In this document: positions 22,877 through 35,552 of the stretch, piece by piece
How positions within the stretch are numbered: the first letter of the stretch is position 1
Layout of the letters: every line of letters starts with the position of its first letter
Assembly: GCA_950022295.1 (NCBI GenBank)
Contig: OX465597.1
Location: 401,455,016-401,519,015, forward strand
Reading direction: 5' to 3'
Length of the DNA stretch: 64,000 nt
From: Bromus sterilis
Taxonomy: Eukaryota; Streptophyta; Magnoliopsida; Poales; Poaceae
Notes under the pieces: generated by a model
Told to the model about the DNA's origin: nothing
Databases searched by the model: none
The model's input: only the letters and a program-made list of their open reading frames with translations
Made by a program: the position numbers and the translations under genes

Positions 22877-23571
22877 CTACAAGGTTGATTCACAAGGATA
22901 CATATTTAGACTTTTGTTCATAATGTGGAGTTTCAATTTAATCTCAAAATTCTAGAAAGCTCCCACTTAGATAAACACCTCTCAATTTAACTAAGTGATT
23001 ACACAATCCCAGCCCCTATACCTCCCCCGATCGTCACGGCCATCAGTATGCGAACCAGGTAGGCCTCTAAGCCAATCACATCAGGCATGTGACTCGTCCT
23101 CGACCTTTCGGTCTCCTGTGTTCCAGGCTCGCATCTACATACGTCAAGCCTGCCAATCGAACCTTGATGTTAGCTGTTCAGCAAGGCCATATCTGCATAT
23201 GCCAGGCTTGCCGAACCCAACCTCATGCGAACTCCGTTGAATATGTAGGACAACTCCGGTATGTACGGAGCATCAAGCCATATGGGAGAACCTTCCAGGC
23301 GGTGCCCACCAAGGGAGAACACAATGTTGGTATTGTGAGAGATGGTCCTGTTTCGTGCTACTGTCGGTATATCTAGCAAACTAGCATAAAACAGAAAGTA
23401 AAACTGTAAATCATACAACCTATGATCCCCCTTCATGCAAAGCAAAGTTAAACACCTTTCTAATTTAGCTTGTGCAAGTTTTACGTGGCTGCTAGGGGTT
23501 TCGAGAGAGAGAACCGTTTCTATCCTGCGAAAAACATGCCACAACACCGTCTCCCATCCGTCTCTATTACA
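22877..23571 (-). other. Leader (5' untranslated) region of element D, left part
   Basis: Noncoding leader between gag and the E junction. It is colinear with, but clearly diverged from, the leader of E (23950-24620), sharing CCTCCCCCGATCGTCACGG and other blocks. It ends in TCTATTACACCCC at the junction with E and resumes at 33227. Confidence 0.8.
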
Positions 23572-24892
23572 CCCCGTCCATATACTCATATTCCATTACT
23601 CTGATTTGTGACCAAGTGCTTTTCAAGTTCACCTAGCACGTCATACGTGTTGGTTAACATGCATTCACAATTCAGACTCATAGAATGAAGTATGGTGTAT
23701 TGGACAGTCATTCATAAGTGACGGTGAGTACGATACTCATCATCATCTTCCTTGAGTACGGAGTTAACAGGTGTATCTCCTAGCAGTTCTTCGTATTATG
23801 TTTAGCAAGTCATTACTAATGAGTATGTCTCTAATGGTGTTGGTACACATCAATGAAGTAAGACCCATTTACCTTAAGTTCTATCATACTAAAAGATCCA
23901 TAGTTCTAAACATTGGTATGACGTTATCTACAATGATATTTGCAAAGACATGAAGATTAAGTTCATAATATGGAGTTCATGTTTCAAAAACAATTCTGGA
24001 ACTCCCACTCAGACAAACATCCCTCATAGTTTGTTCTAAGTGATTACACGATCCTTGAACACCATACCTCCCCCGATCGTCACGGCCATCAGTATGTTGT
24101 TCAAGGTAGGCCATCATGCCAATCACATCATCCATGTGACTCATGCTCGACCTTTCGGTCTCTTGTGTCCCGAGGCCATATCATATACATATGCCAGGCT
24201 CGCCACCACACCCTATGTGATTTGTTGCTGTGTCATGCAAGGCCATATCATATACATATGCCAGGCTTGCTACACCCACCTCATGTGAACGAAAAAATGT
24301 TTGACACACGTGTGACACGTGGTGCCTCCATAATGTAGAACTTTCCAGGTGGTGCTCACTAGGGTAAGGACACTATGTTGGTTTTAGTGAGGGATCATCC
24401 TATTATGCTACCGTCGTATATCTAACATATTAGCAAAACAGGATGCAATAGTAAATCATACATGCTATGATTCCCCCCGACATGCAAATTAAAGTTGAAA
24501 ACGCCTTTCTACTTTATCTTTTGCAAGTTTTACGTGGCTGCTAGGGGTTTCGAGAAAAGAACCGCTTTCTATCCTGCGAAAACAAGCCACAACACCAATC
24601 CCGCAATTGTCTCTATTACACCCCTGTCGGGGCCCTCCGTTGCAAACATCTTCGCATCGCTAATGCAGAGAGACAGACACCCCCCAGCCACTTTATATGG
24701 TACAAGCCATATGTCAAGCGTGGAACCAGTCTCGCGTAAACGCGTAAGGTCGGTCGGGGGCCGCTTCATCAAACATTGCCGCAACGCTAAATGAGTACAC
24801 GTGAGAGGGTAACAATTGAGAATTTATGCCCACATACTAGATGTGTTCTATCCGTACAATACATCTACGCATAGCCTTGCTCATGATACCAC
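23572..24892 (-). repeat. Partial second leader of E (copy of 30103-31424)
   Basis: It is identical to 30103-31424 except for a few substitutions and one C fewer in the C-run near 24680. It carries the PBS-like sequence at its right end. It belongs to a second E unit whose remainder is deleted. Confidence 0.85.
24879..24891 (-). other. PBS-like site with one inserted base (E, inner)
   Basis: Plus strand GCTCATGATACCA. It differs from the tRNA-Met complement in D (GCTCTGATACCA at 33462-33473) by an inserted A. The same variant is in the second copy at 31411-31423. Confidence 0.75.
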
Positions 24893-26694
24893 TGTTGGGG
24901 TTCGGGGCAGAAAACACAAATTTTTCCTTGACCTACGATACCCAATCCCAAGACCTATGCTATGCTGATGCAAGTAACGGACAGAAATAGATCACATACC
25001 AGTATGTAGTCCGTTAAGCGGGAAACGTTCCCGCATGAACGTGGTTGGTGTAGTCGTACCGGCAATCCCCGATGCCGCGCAGATCCACGATGACTCCTGT
25101 AGCCACCCGATCCTTGCGGACCGATGACGGGATTACGTCCCCGTCGGAACGTTGCTGATGAAGACCTCGCGATCCGGCCACGACGATGAAGTAGCACCAC
25201 AAGTGTAGTGCCTCGCGGGATTATACACATACAGTATACCCGACGTCCCTCCGGGCTCCGAACCAGTAGAGCAGCGGAAAGAAGATGGATTCGGATCCCG
25301 ATTCCAGCAGCACGACGGCGTGCGTATAGTGGAGAAATCCCCAACCCAGAGTAGCCTCCAAACAAGGGGAGTCCGCTCAAAGGCAGGAGAAAGGAGGGAG
25401 AGAGATGAGAAACTTTTCTCAAAAATTCATGATTAAAAGGGCACCCCTACCCCTCCTTATATAGGCCAAGGAGGGGGGCAACCTCCCCTCAACTTCCCAT
25501 GTGGGACTAATCCCAAGGGGAGGGGGGGCGCACCAATAAGGGGGGTGGGCCCCCTCATGGCGCCATGGCCCATGGGGGAGGACTCCCTCTCCCCCTAATG
25601 GGCCCTATGAGGCCCATATGCCTTTTAATTCATTTTTAATTATATTTAATTATATTTTAATATTTAATTCAGATAATTAAATAATAAAACATATATTAAA
25701 CATTATTAAATATATTTTGAACCTTTCAAAATACCCAGAACAGCTTCCGGCCTTCATCGGAACAATTCCGGTCATCACCGGAACAATTCCGGTGTTCTCT
25801 CCAATTTCTCCGATGATCCCGAATCAATCCTTACTGCGTCGAGTACCCTTAAGTGTAACACCCTACGGTCCGGGAAACAGCAGACATGATCGAGACAATT
25901 CTCATTGATCAATGACTAATCAATTGGACCTGGTTACAATCCTTGATAGTCCCTGCGCTTCCATCGAATGAACTTCAATCGCTGTTGGATCCGTTAACCG
26001 TGTGCCTGTTCCCTTTGTCCCATGGTACTTTGCTTGTCCGAGGTTTGATCATCGGTATCCAATATACCTAGTTCGTCCTCGTTCTCAACAAACAAGTTTA
26101 CTCGTTCCCGTGATATTACAACTCCGTGACCTAGTCACACGTTTGCAAACTTTATGATGTAACATCACCGAGTGGGCCCAGAGTACCTATCCGTCACACG
26201 GATGGACAAATCCCGCTTTGATCTATTTGCATACTCATCAACCATCTATTTCGGAATACCCAAAGTGCACCGTTATAGCCAGCATATTTCAGTCAGGCGG
26301 TGGGATACAAATCAAAGTCTCCTCATAGATGACAATTACGTATGATCATTACGGTCAAAGGATCTGGTCACTACGTTATAGTTATCGCAATGTCGAACTA
26401 TGTGACTTGATCACATCGCAACACTTCTGGTGGGTGTATGTCCATCATATCATTATCCAATGATACGACTCCATTGTCAACAGACGCCATTGTCTCATGA
26501 TCAGGAAACCTTGATCATCAATCGCCCAATGGACTAGTATACTAGGGTTAACTAGGGACCTGGTTGTTTGTATACCACACCTGTATTAATGTTTCCGCTT
26601 AATACAGTTCTAGCATAGTATCAAACGTATTATGAACTAATGGAATATGCTCGATAAAACATATTTTATTTGCCTCTAGGGCACATTCCCAACA
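24893..26694 (-). repeat. Copia LTR of E, inner copy
   Basis: 1802 bp, minus orientation TGTTGGGAATGTGCCC (26694) to CCCCAACA (24893). A TATATAA box lies at about 25457-25464. It is flanked on the left by a PBS-like site and on the right by a PPT, so it acted as the 5' LTR of one unit and the 3' LTR of the other. Confidence 0.92.
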
Positions 26695-29600
26695 GTCTCC
26701 CACTTGCACTAGAGTACAAATAATCTAGTTGCATTTTCGCTGGATCATAACTCCTTATTGATCATGCTTGCCCGTGGAAGAGGTTGTATCAACGGTCTGG
26801 GTACCATTCAGAACCGTATGTCCTTTTGCAAATCATAATGTCACCTAATTTGACATTCCTTCATTATCCACTATAATGATGAGGTATGTATATTTGGCGT
26901 TGAAGTGAGACTTCGTTTGCTGTGTCATAGCAATGACATCCGGTGGGTCACGCGGACTTTCCCATAGTCATGCACACTTGAAACTCACTCAATTAGAAGT
27001 CGAACTTCTTAAGCCATAATATAACTCCTTCTACTTCTAAAGCAGCCACATCAATGTAGATTCAATCCTTAGTGCATTGTATGCAACTTTGATGTCTAAC
27101 CATGTTTCTTTCAACTTAGGCATTCATTAGTATGATATCTCAATTTTCTAGGTTAGTGTCAAAACTTGAACCAGCATAACATTTATGGTCAAGTCCACTA
27201 TCCTTCACAAATTTGAGATGTATCCTCAGTTCTCTCCAGACACTGAAGGATAAACTTAACTCTTTGTTCAATGATTTACTCATAAATCATATCACAACAT
27301 GTTCTTACTACTAAGAACTTGGGTCACATTACGTCGAGTACATAACTCTGGTTTTATATGAAAGAACCTATGACAAAGGCATAGAGGATCCAGCACATCC
27401 ATTTATTTCATTAACCATTAACCATTGTTCTTGTACTGAGATTAACTCAATACTTCTCTTGGATATACATGTAAGGACCACTTCTTGACTTGTCCCATTC
27501 TGAACTCCTTCAGAATATTATCCAGGAAAGTATTACGACTCAATGTTATTAAACACATATCTATCTTAATAGATCTTCAATGCTTAATACTTATTCATCT
27601 TCATTTATGAAAGATTCAAATAATCATTAACACCAACTGCACCTTTCATAATATGTTATCCATATATGAGAATGTTATCATGCTCCCACTCAAATATGTC
27701 ATGCACATATTAAGTTATAGGATAACACTCATATTGCTCCCACTCAAATATGTCAGCCACATATAAGACAAGGATAACATCCACATGGCTCCCACTTAGA
27801 TATGTCAGACACATATTAAGTTCAGGATACTAACCACATGGCTCCTACTCAAATATGTCATTTACATATAAGGCTAGGATAATACTCCCATAGCTCCCAC
27901 TCAAAATATGTCGTCTACATATATCAAGTTTCAGGAAACTATTCAGCTCCCACTCAGTTTCATGCAAATGCATGTTTCCTCGATATTTTGGCTAAGTCCA
28001 AAATCCTTTGATCATTCATCAAATCGAGAATTCAGTTTACGAGACACTAGCATCCATATGTTTTTCCAAAACCTTCTGGTTGTACCAATTACAACACTTC
28101 TTCAAATACAGGATTTGAGGAAGTCACGGTATTGATAACAATCCTGGATCAATCATAGTGAATATCCCTTTGACTCAAGCATTGCTACAGATTGTAGTCA
28201 GCCCATTGAATTTGTCAGAAACAATCTTTGTGACAAACCAATCTTGACGTCCCTTTGATGTTCACATTTATTCCTCATAACTCTGAAGTTATTGTGAATA
28301 TCAAGTAACCTCCTTACTTGATAAGATTCAAGCAATCTTAAATGTAACTCAACATAGGATTTTATGGCTCATAGTCATATCTCGTACTTAGGTCCACCAT
28401 CGCTTCTTTGTAGTTCGTAGGAATGTCTTGTTCCATTAACATGACAAGTGAATCATGAATATCATTCTGCACCAGGGGCAAATATATATTCTTGAATCCT
28501 ACCTTTCTTAGTAAAAGCTCCCTTCAAAACATCATGATCTTCATCATTAGTTTCTCCTCTTATTGTAGAGCCTTGCTTCCGGAACATATTCCGTTGCACT
28601 ACTCTGACATTTGGAGGCAAGGTCAATTACCTTGGTTGAACTTTCACTTTTCTTCCATTACCACATTTATCAAGAACAATTCTTGACAAACACCAAACAT
28701 AGCAATACAAGTTTTGCTCCTTTTGGTTCTAGTTGTGGAAGATGCATCCATAGTTGTCTAAGGATACACTACAAAGATAATTTATCTTACATAAATCAAG
28801 CTTCCTAGAAACCACAACACACCATGACATATATAGTGTTGGTTTCCACGAACTCAGATGGTTCCCTATGCTGAAGTGAGTGTTCGCATATTAAATTAAT
28901 AACTCTAAACAATAATAACGTAACTTGGTAAGAGATAACTTAGACCATACACTTTTTCATAGAATATGATCACAATGTTCAGGCACGTCAATCATATTGA
29001 AGTGTCTCAGGACATTGCAATTTGTGGAACAACTTTCACACAAGTCTTTATGCCCAAGACTAACTCAAAACATTTGTCACTTTGATCAAATCGTAGAGAC
29101 TTGTCTTTCTTGTTAATTTAATATCCATCTTTACTCTGAAATCCATTTTGATCATATCAAATTATTTCAGACTCATGTTTCATTAGTGAATACAAATATT
29201 CATCTAAGTCCACATATGAAGTTCACAAAATAATGAAATTCACCACATGCTGACATACGATACATCACAATGTATGATACTCAACAATCAGTACACATTC
29301 CGTTTTACCAGAATGCGAGGTTTTAGTCATCTCACCTCAAAGGCATGGTTTGTATATGTCAAGAGATCAAGTATCTTAAGACATCATCATACCATTCATG
29401 ACTTAAACTGTAGTGTCATTATTAAGCCTGGATATTTCTTGGCATTACAATATTTCTTATAAATGATCAAACAACTATCATCAATATAAGAATAACTCAT
29501 TCATAATCGTAATGTGACCATAATAGATATCATTCATAAAAGGGGAACAACTGACTTGTTTCTCACTAATATGAATAATTGTCTTTGCGAGATGCAAGAC

Positions 29601-30102
29601 ACACTAATAAAGTCCTCATTCAAACGATCATAAAATTTATTCATATATTAATCAATTGATAGATGTAGAGGGAGAGTGTTGTCGACCATCAACTATCTTG
29701 ATTGCCGTCAGCACACATTGTAACCTCATCCCTTCCAAGCCACTCTCAAGCAGTAAGTTCAAGCATCGAATACTTAATCAACCGCAATTAGTGTTTCATG
29801 GGAAAGACATTTATAACTCGTATATCAAATATACCTTCTCCGTCAATGACCATTCCTGCATTGGTTCTACTCTTAAAGTTCTTAACTTTAACCATGACCT
29901 CATGACAGGTGAACGATTCTCCTTCATGACATAGTCCAGACATGGTCTTTGTAACTAGGAGGAAGCGGATGTAACTCCCTAGTTATCGCAAAGTAACCAG
30001 TCATTCAGTAGTCCAAGTTATACACAAGGTGTTCCATGTATCTTATACATTTTCCAAGTGACTTTCTCAGCAGGTTGTTCCTTCCACCATAGTTGAAAGA
30101 AA
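26695..30102 (-). pseudogene. Decayed Copia pol relic forming the inside of E
   Basis: It starts with the PPT at 26695-26706. No ORF of meaningful length is left, yet short blocks run in the same order as in D pol. GTGGAAGAGGTTGTATCAAC near 26774 matches the RNaseH end of D at 18905. The 27890-28030 part matches the RT YVDD surroundings at 19820-19930. CATCGCTTCTTTGTAGTTCG near 28397 matches D near 20402. Blocks near 29260 match the integrase part. So the inside of E is an eroded copy of a D-like gag-pol, although its LTRs are almost identical to each other. It must have moved as a noncoding passenger. Confidence 0.7.
27682..27945 (-). repeat. Five-unit minisatellite derived from the RT YVDD segment
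   Basis: Five tandem units of 54, 52, 53, 52 and 53 bp start at 27682, 27736, 27788, 27841 and 27893. Each opens GCTCCCACT (one unit GCTCCTACT), then ATATGTC and ACATAT-like blocks. The single counterpart in D (about 19820-19870) encodes the YVDD active-site stretch of RT. A partial sixth unit precedes 27682. Unit lengths are not multiples of three, so it is noncoding. Confidence 0.8.
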
Positions 30103-31424
30103 CCCCGTCCATATACTCATATTCCATTACTCTGATTTGTGACCAAGTGCTTTTCAAGTTCACCTAGCACGTCATACGTGTTGGTTAACATGCATTCACA
30201 ATTCAGAATCATAGAATGAAGTATGGTGTATTGGACAGTCATTCATAAGTGACGGTGAGTACGATACTCATCATCATCTTCCTTGAGTACGGAGTTAACA
30301 GGTGTATCTCCTAGCAGTTCTTCGTATTATGTTTAGCAAGTCATTACTAATGAGTATGTCTCTAATGGTGTTGGTACACATCAATGAAGTAAGACCCATT
30401 TACCTTAAGTTCTATCATACTAAAAGATCCATAGTTCTAAACATTGGTATGACGTTATCTACAATGATATTTGCAAAGACATGAAGATTAAGTTCATAAT
30501 ATGGAGTTCATGTTTCAAAAACAATTCTGGAACTCCCACTCAGACAAACATCCCTCATAGTTTGTTCTAAGTGATTACACGATCCTTGAACACCATACCT
30601 CCCCCGATCGTCACGGCCATCAGTATGTTGTTCAAGGTAGGCCATCATGCCAATCACATCATCCATGTGACTCATGCTCGACCTTTCGGTCTCTTGTGTA
30701 CCGAGGCCATATCATATACATATGCCAGGCTCGCCACCACACCCTATGTGATTTGTTGCTGTGTCATGCAAGGCCATATCATATACATATGCCAGGCTTG
30801 CTACACCCACCTCATGTGAACGAAAAAATGTTTGACACACGTGTGACACGTGGTGCCTCCATAATGTAGAACTTTCCAGGTGGTGCTCACTAGGGTAAGG
30901 ACACTATGTTGGTTTTAGTGAGGGATCATCCTATTATGCTACCGTCGTATATCTAACATATTAGCAAAACAGGATGCAATAGTAAATCATACATGCTATG
31001 ATTCCCCCCGACATGCAAATTAAAGTTGAAAACGCCTTTCTACTTTATCTTTTGCAAGTTTTACGTGGCTGCTAGGGGTTTCGAGAAAAGAACCGCTTTC
31101 TATCCTGCGAAAACAAGCCACAACACCAATCCCGCAATTGTCTCTATTACACCCCTGTCGGGGCCCTCCGTTGCAAACATCTTCGCATCGCTAATGCAGA
31201 GAGACAGACACCCCCCCAGCCACTTTATATGGTACAAGCCATATGTCAAGCGTGGAACCAGTCTCGCGTAAACGCGTAAGGTCGGTCGGGGGCCGCTTCA
31301 TCAAACATTGCCGCAACGCTAAATGAGTACACGTGAGAGGGTAACAATTGAGAATTTATGCCCACATACTAGATGTGTTCTATCCGTACAATACATCTAC
31401 GCATAGCCTTGCTCATGATACCAC
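30103..31424 (-). other. Leader of E, outer copy
   Basis: Noncoding leader ending in the PBS-like GCTCATGATACCA at 31411-31423. It includes two short direct repeats AGGCCATATCATATACATAT near 30703 and 30771. It is duplicated at 23572-24892. Confidence 0.8.
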
Positions 31425-33226
31425 TGTTGGGGTTCGGGGCAGAAGACACAAATTTTTCCTTGACCTACGATACCCAATCCCAAGACCTATGCTATGCTGA
31501 TGCAAGTAACGGACAGAAATAGATCACATACCAGTATGTAGTCCGTTAAGCGGGAAACGTTCCCGCATGAACGTGGTTGGTGTAGTCGTACCGGCAATCC
31601 CCGATGCCGCGCAGATCCATGATGACTCCTGTAGCCACCCGATCCTTGCGGACCGATGACGGGATTACGTCCCCGTCGGAACGTTGCTGATGAAGACCTC
31701 GCGATCCGGCCACGACGATGAAGTAGCACCACAAGTGTAGTGCCTCGCGGGATTATACACATACAGTATACCCGACGTCCCTCCGGGCTCCGAACCAGTA
31801 GAGCAGCGGAAAGAAGATGGATTCGGATCCCGATTCCAGCAGCACGACGGCGTGCGTATAGTGGAGAAATCCCCAACCCAGAGCAGCCTCCAAACAAGGG
31901 GAGTCCGCTCAAAGGCAGGAGAAAGGAGGGAGAGAGATGAGAAACTTTTCTCAAAAATACATGATTAAAAGGGCACCCCTACCCCTCCTTATATAGGCCA
32001 AGGAGGGGGGCAACCTCCCCTCAACTTCCCATGTGGGACTAATCCCAAGGGGAGGGGGGGCGCACCAATAAGGGGGGTGGGCCCCCTCATGGCGCCATGG
32101 CCCATGGGGGAGGACTCCCTCTCCCCCTAATGGGCCCTATGAGGCCCATATGCCTTTTAATTCATTTTTAATTATATTTAATTATATTTTAATATTTAAT
32201 TCAGATAATTAAATAATAAAACATATATTAAACATTATTAAATATATTTTGAACCTTTCAAAATACCCAGAACAGCTTCCGGCCTTCATCGGAACAATTC
32301 CGGTCATCACCGGAACAATTCCGGTGTTCTCTCCAATTTCTCCGGTGATCCCGAATCAATCCTTACTGCGTCGAGTACCCTTAAGTGTAACACCCTACGG
32401 TCCGGGAAACAGCAGACATGATCGAGACAATTCTCATTGATCAATGACTAATCAATTGGACCTGGTTACAATCCTTGATAGTCCCTGCGCTTCCATCGAA
32501 TGAACTTCAATCGCTGTTGGATCCGTTAACCGTGTGCCTGTTCCCTTTGTCCCATGGTACTTTGCTTGTCCGAGGTTTGATCATCGGTATCCAATATACC
32601 TAGTTCGTCCTCGTTCTCAACAAACAAGTTTACTCGTTCCCGTGATATTACAACTCCGTGACCTAGTCACACGTTTGCAAACTTTATGATGTAACATCAC
32701 CGAGTGGGCCCAGAGTACCTATCCGTCACACGGATGGACAAATCCCGCTTTGATCTATTTGCATACTCATCAACCATCTATTTCGGAATACCCAAAGTGC
32801 ACCGTTATAGCCAGCATATTTCAGTCAGGCGGTGGGATACAAATCAAAGTCTCCTCATAGATGACAATTACGTATGATCATTACGGTCAAAGGATCTGGT
32901 CACTACGTTATAGTTATCGCAATGTCGAACTATGTGACTTGATCACATCGCAACACTTCTGGTGGGTGTATGTCCATCATATCATTATCCAATGATACGA
33001 CTCCATTGTCAACAGACGCCATTGTCTCATGATCAGGAAACCTTGATCATCAATCGCCCAATGGATTAGTATACTAGGGTTAACTAGGGACCTGGTTGTT
33101 TGTATACCACACCTGTATTAATGTTTCCGCTTAATACAGTTCTAGCATAGTATCAAACGTATTATGAACTAATGGAATATGCTCGATAAAACATATTTTA
33201 TTTGCCTCTAGGGCACATTCCCAACA
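31425..33226 (-). repeat. Copia LTR of E, outer (5') copy
   Basis: 1802 bp. It is the same length as the inner LTR, with about six substitutions by eye. A TATATAA box lies at 31989-31995. D leader sequence resumes at 33227 (CAAACATCTTTGC). Confidence 0.92.
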
Positions 33227-33461
33227 CAAACATCTTTGCATCGCTAATGCAGAGAGAAAGACACCCCCAACCACTTTATATGGTACAAGCCATATGTCAA
33301 GCGTGGAACCAGTCTCGCGTAAACGCGTAAGGTCGATCGGGGGCCGCTTCATCAAACATTGCAGCAACGCTAAATGAGTACACGTGGGAGGGTAACGAAT
33401 GAAGATTCGATGCCCACATCCTAGATGTGTTCTACCCGTACAATACATCTACGCATAGCTA
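33227..33461 (-). other. Leader of element D, right part
   Basis: It continues the D leader broken by E. A gap of about 18 bases remains when it is compared with the E leader around 24625-24645. Confidence 0.75.
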
Positions 33462-33473
33462 GCTCTGATACCA
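33462..33473 (-). other. Primer binding site, initiator tRNA-Met type (element D)
   Basis: The minus strand TGGTATCAGAGC is the standard plant Copia PBS, one base from the 5' LTR. Confidence 0.92.
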
Positions 33474-33474
33474 C

Positions 33475-35193
33475 TGTTGGAATACGGGGCAGAAAACACA
33501 AGTTTTTCATACCTACGGTACCCGAACCCAAGATCTATGCTATGGCGATGTAAAGTAACAGAGGGAATCGGTGTTCATACCTTTGAAGATCGAAAGAGGG
33601 AAACGTTCTTGCAAACGTGGCTGGCGTAGACTCGGAACTACGACCTTCCTGTCGTGTAGAAGACCACCACCGGCGAAGATGACTCCCGGTAAACCTCTAG
33701 CGACGAAGTAGCACCACAGGTGTAGTGCCTCGAAGAGATTATACACGTACGGTACAATCGATGTTCCTCCCGGGCCCCGAACCAGGCGAGCAGCGGAAGA
33801 AAGACGGCTACGGATCCCGACTCCAGCAGAACGACGGCCTGCCTTATGGTGGAGAACTCCAATCCAGGTGCAGACTCCAAACAAGGGGAGTCCACTTCCG
33901 GGAAGGAGAAGGAGGAAGAAGGAGATATTGGTGTGTTGGAAAAAGGGGGGGGGGTCTACCCCTCCTTATATAGGCCAAGGGGGGGGGGTGCCATCCTCCT
34001 CCCCTCCCCCATGTGGGACTAAACTCCCAAGGGGGGGGGGGAGTGCGCCGGCCAAGGGGGGTGGTGGGCCCCACCCTTGGCGCCAAGCCCAAGGGGGGAG
34101 ACCCCCTCCTCCCTTAATGGGCCCCATGGGCCCATTTATCCTTTTTCCCATTTTTAATTTATTTAATATGTTTTAAATATTTAATTCAGATAATTAAATA
34201 ATAAAACATTATTAAAACAATTAAACTTTATTTTGAACTATTCAAAATGTCCGGAAACCATTCCGTCCTCCTCCGGAACTATTCCGGTGATTCCTCCTAT
34301 TTCACCGATTGATCCCGTAACTGTCCTATGCATTGATTGCCCTTAAGTGTAACACCCTAACGGTCCGGGAAACAGCAGACATGGTCGAGACTCTTCTCAT
34401 TGACCAATGACTAGGCAGTTGGACCTGGTTACAATCCTTGACAGCCCCTGCGCTTCCATCGAATGAACTTAGATCTCTTTTGGAAACCGTTAACGATACA
34501 ACATAATCCCTTTGTGCTGCGGTACTTTGTTTGTCCGAGGTTTGATCGTCGGTATCCTACATACCGTATTCACATCTCATTCACAACAAACAACTTCTCT
34601 CGTCCATGATCATTTCATCTCTTGTGACCTAGTCACGTCCTTGCAAGGTGTTGATGCAATATTACCGAGTGGGCCCAGAGTACCTGTCCTATCACAAGGA
34701 CTGACAAATCCCGCTCTTATCTATTAACATACTTATCAACCATCTATTTCAGAATACCCAAAGTGCACCGTTATAGCCAGCATATTTCATTCAGGCGGTG
34801 GGATACAAATCAAAGTCTCCTCATAGATGACAATTACGTATGATCATTACGGTCTAAGGACTAAGCCATATGTTACAAATTCATAGCAACGCTGAACTAT
34901 GTGACTCGATCACATTGCAATAATTTAGGTGGGTGTACGTCCATCACATCATTCCCCTTAGCGATGTGACCTCATTGTCAATGGACTTAAGTGTCGCCAT
35001 GATATGGAAAGCTTGATCAATCAATTGCCCAATGATATAGTTTACACGAGTTAAACTACAGCCATGTTTTATACTACACCTGTATTAGTATTTCCAAGTA
35101 ATACAGTTATAGCACAGTATAAAACGTATTATGAACAAAATGGATATGTGACAAATATCTTTATTAATTTGTCTCTAGGGCACATATCCAACA
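33475..35193 (-). repeat. 5' LTR of element D (Copia)
   Basis: 1719 bp, matching 17096-18813 with visible divergence. A TATATAA box lies at 33966-33972, with G-rich plus-strand runs at 33946-34100. It is followed by GTTAT, the likely target duplication. Confidence 0.95.
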
Positions 35194-35552
35194 GTTATGA
35201 CCAAAGCTATGTTTGCCAAGATTAAATAAAGTTTTCAAAGCCATTCCTGATATAAGATCAATACTCCCCATAAGAATCATCATAAGGTCGATTTCGTGAA
35301 GAGAATACCGAGTGCAGCGAAGGGATCAATAGACTTCTCATTAATATTCCATCATAGACGACTCCACACTCACGGATACATAGCTCTCCAAAAAGGAGTG
35401 ATAGACCTCAAAGCAAACACCTATTTTATAAGATAACTTCCCTAGACATGATACAAATCTACTTGACTCTAAAAGACAAAGATAAAGATAAAGATACCGG
35501 GCACTCCCCCAAGCTTGGAACAAGCTAAGGGTATGCCATTAGCCAAGGATAT
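35194..35552 (-). other. Element B 3' untranslated region, right part
   Basis: Continuation of 15823-17095 after D. No ORF or repeat of note. Confidence 0.6.

Larger units (their letters stand above)
23572..33226 (-). mobile_element. Element E: tandem LTR-internal-LTR-internal Copia derivative
   Basis: On the minus strand the order is LTR 33226-31425, PBS-like site, internal 31424-26695, PPT, LTR 26694-24893, a second PBS-like site, then a partial second leader 24892-23572. The unit 23572-26694 is repeated at 30103-33226, and I count about nine differences plus one indel in 3.1 kb. No target duplication is found (ACCAC left of the inner LTR, CAAAC right of the outer one). The partial leader joins D at a shared CCCC (23572-23575). 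This fits unequal recombination between two elements or LTRs, followed by deletion. No coding frame survives. Confidence 0.85.
17096..35193 (-). mobile_element. Element D: Copia retrotransposon, with nested E
   Basis: Minus-strand Copia element. Its LTRs are 17096-18813 and 33475-35193 (1718 and 1719 bp, TGTTGG...CCAACA orientation). The PBS complements initiator tRNA-Met, and the PPT reads AAGTGGGAGAC. Gag-pol lies at 18845-22876 with integrase before RT, the Copia order. The leader is 22877-23571 plus 33227-33461. Flanking 5-mers are ATTAT (17091-17095) and GTTAT (35194-35198), a 4/5 match consistent with an aged target duplication in element B. E lies in its leader. The two LTRs differ at many sites by eye, so D is clearly older than E. 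Confidence 0.92.

Noticed and set aside
27682..27945. CRISPR-like array
   Set aside because: Units are contiguous and degenerate without regular spacers, in a plant retrotransposon relic; it is a minisatellite.
23572..33226. Two independent E insertions side by side
   Set aside because: The inner LTR is shared by both units and there are no target duplications at 24893 or 33226, so recombination explains it better.
33844..34176. Pro/Gly-rich frames in the Copia LTRs
   Set aside because: They reflect G runs around the TATA box and appear in several frames and both strands.
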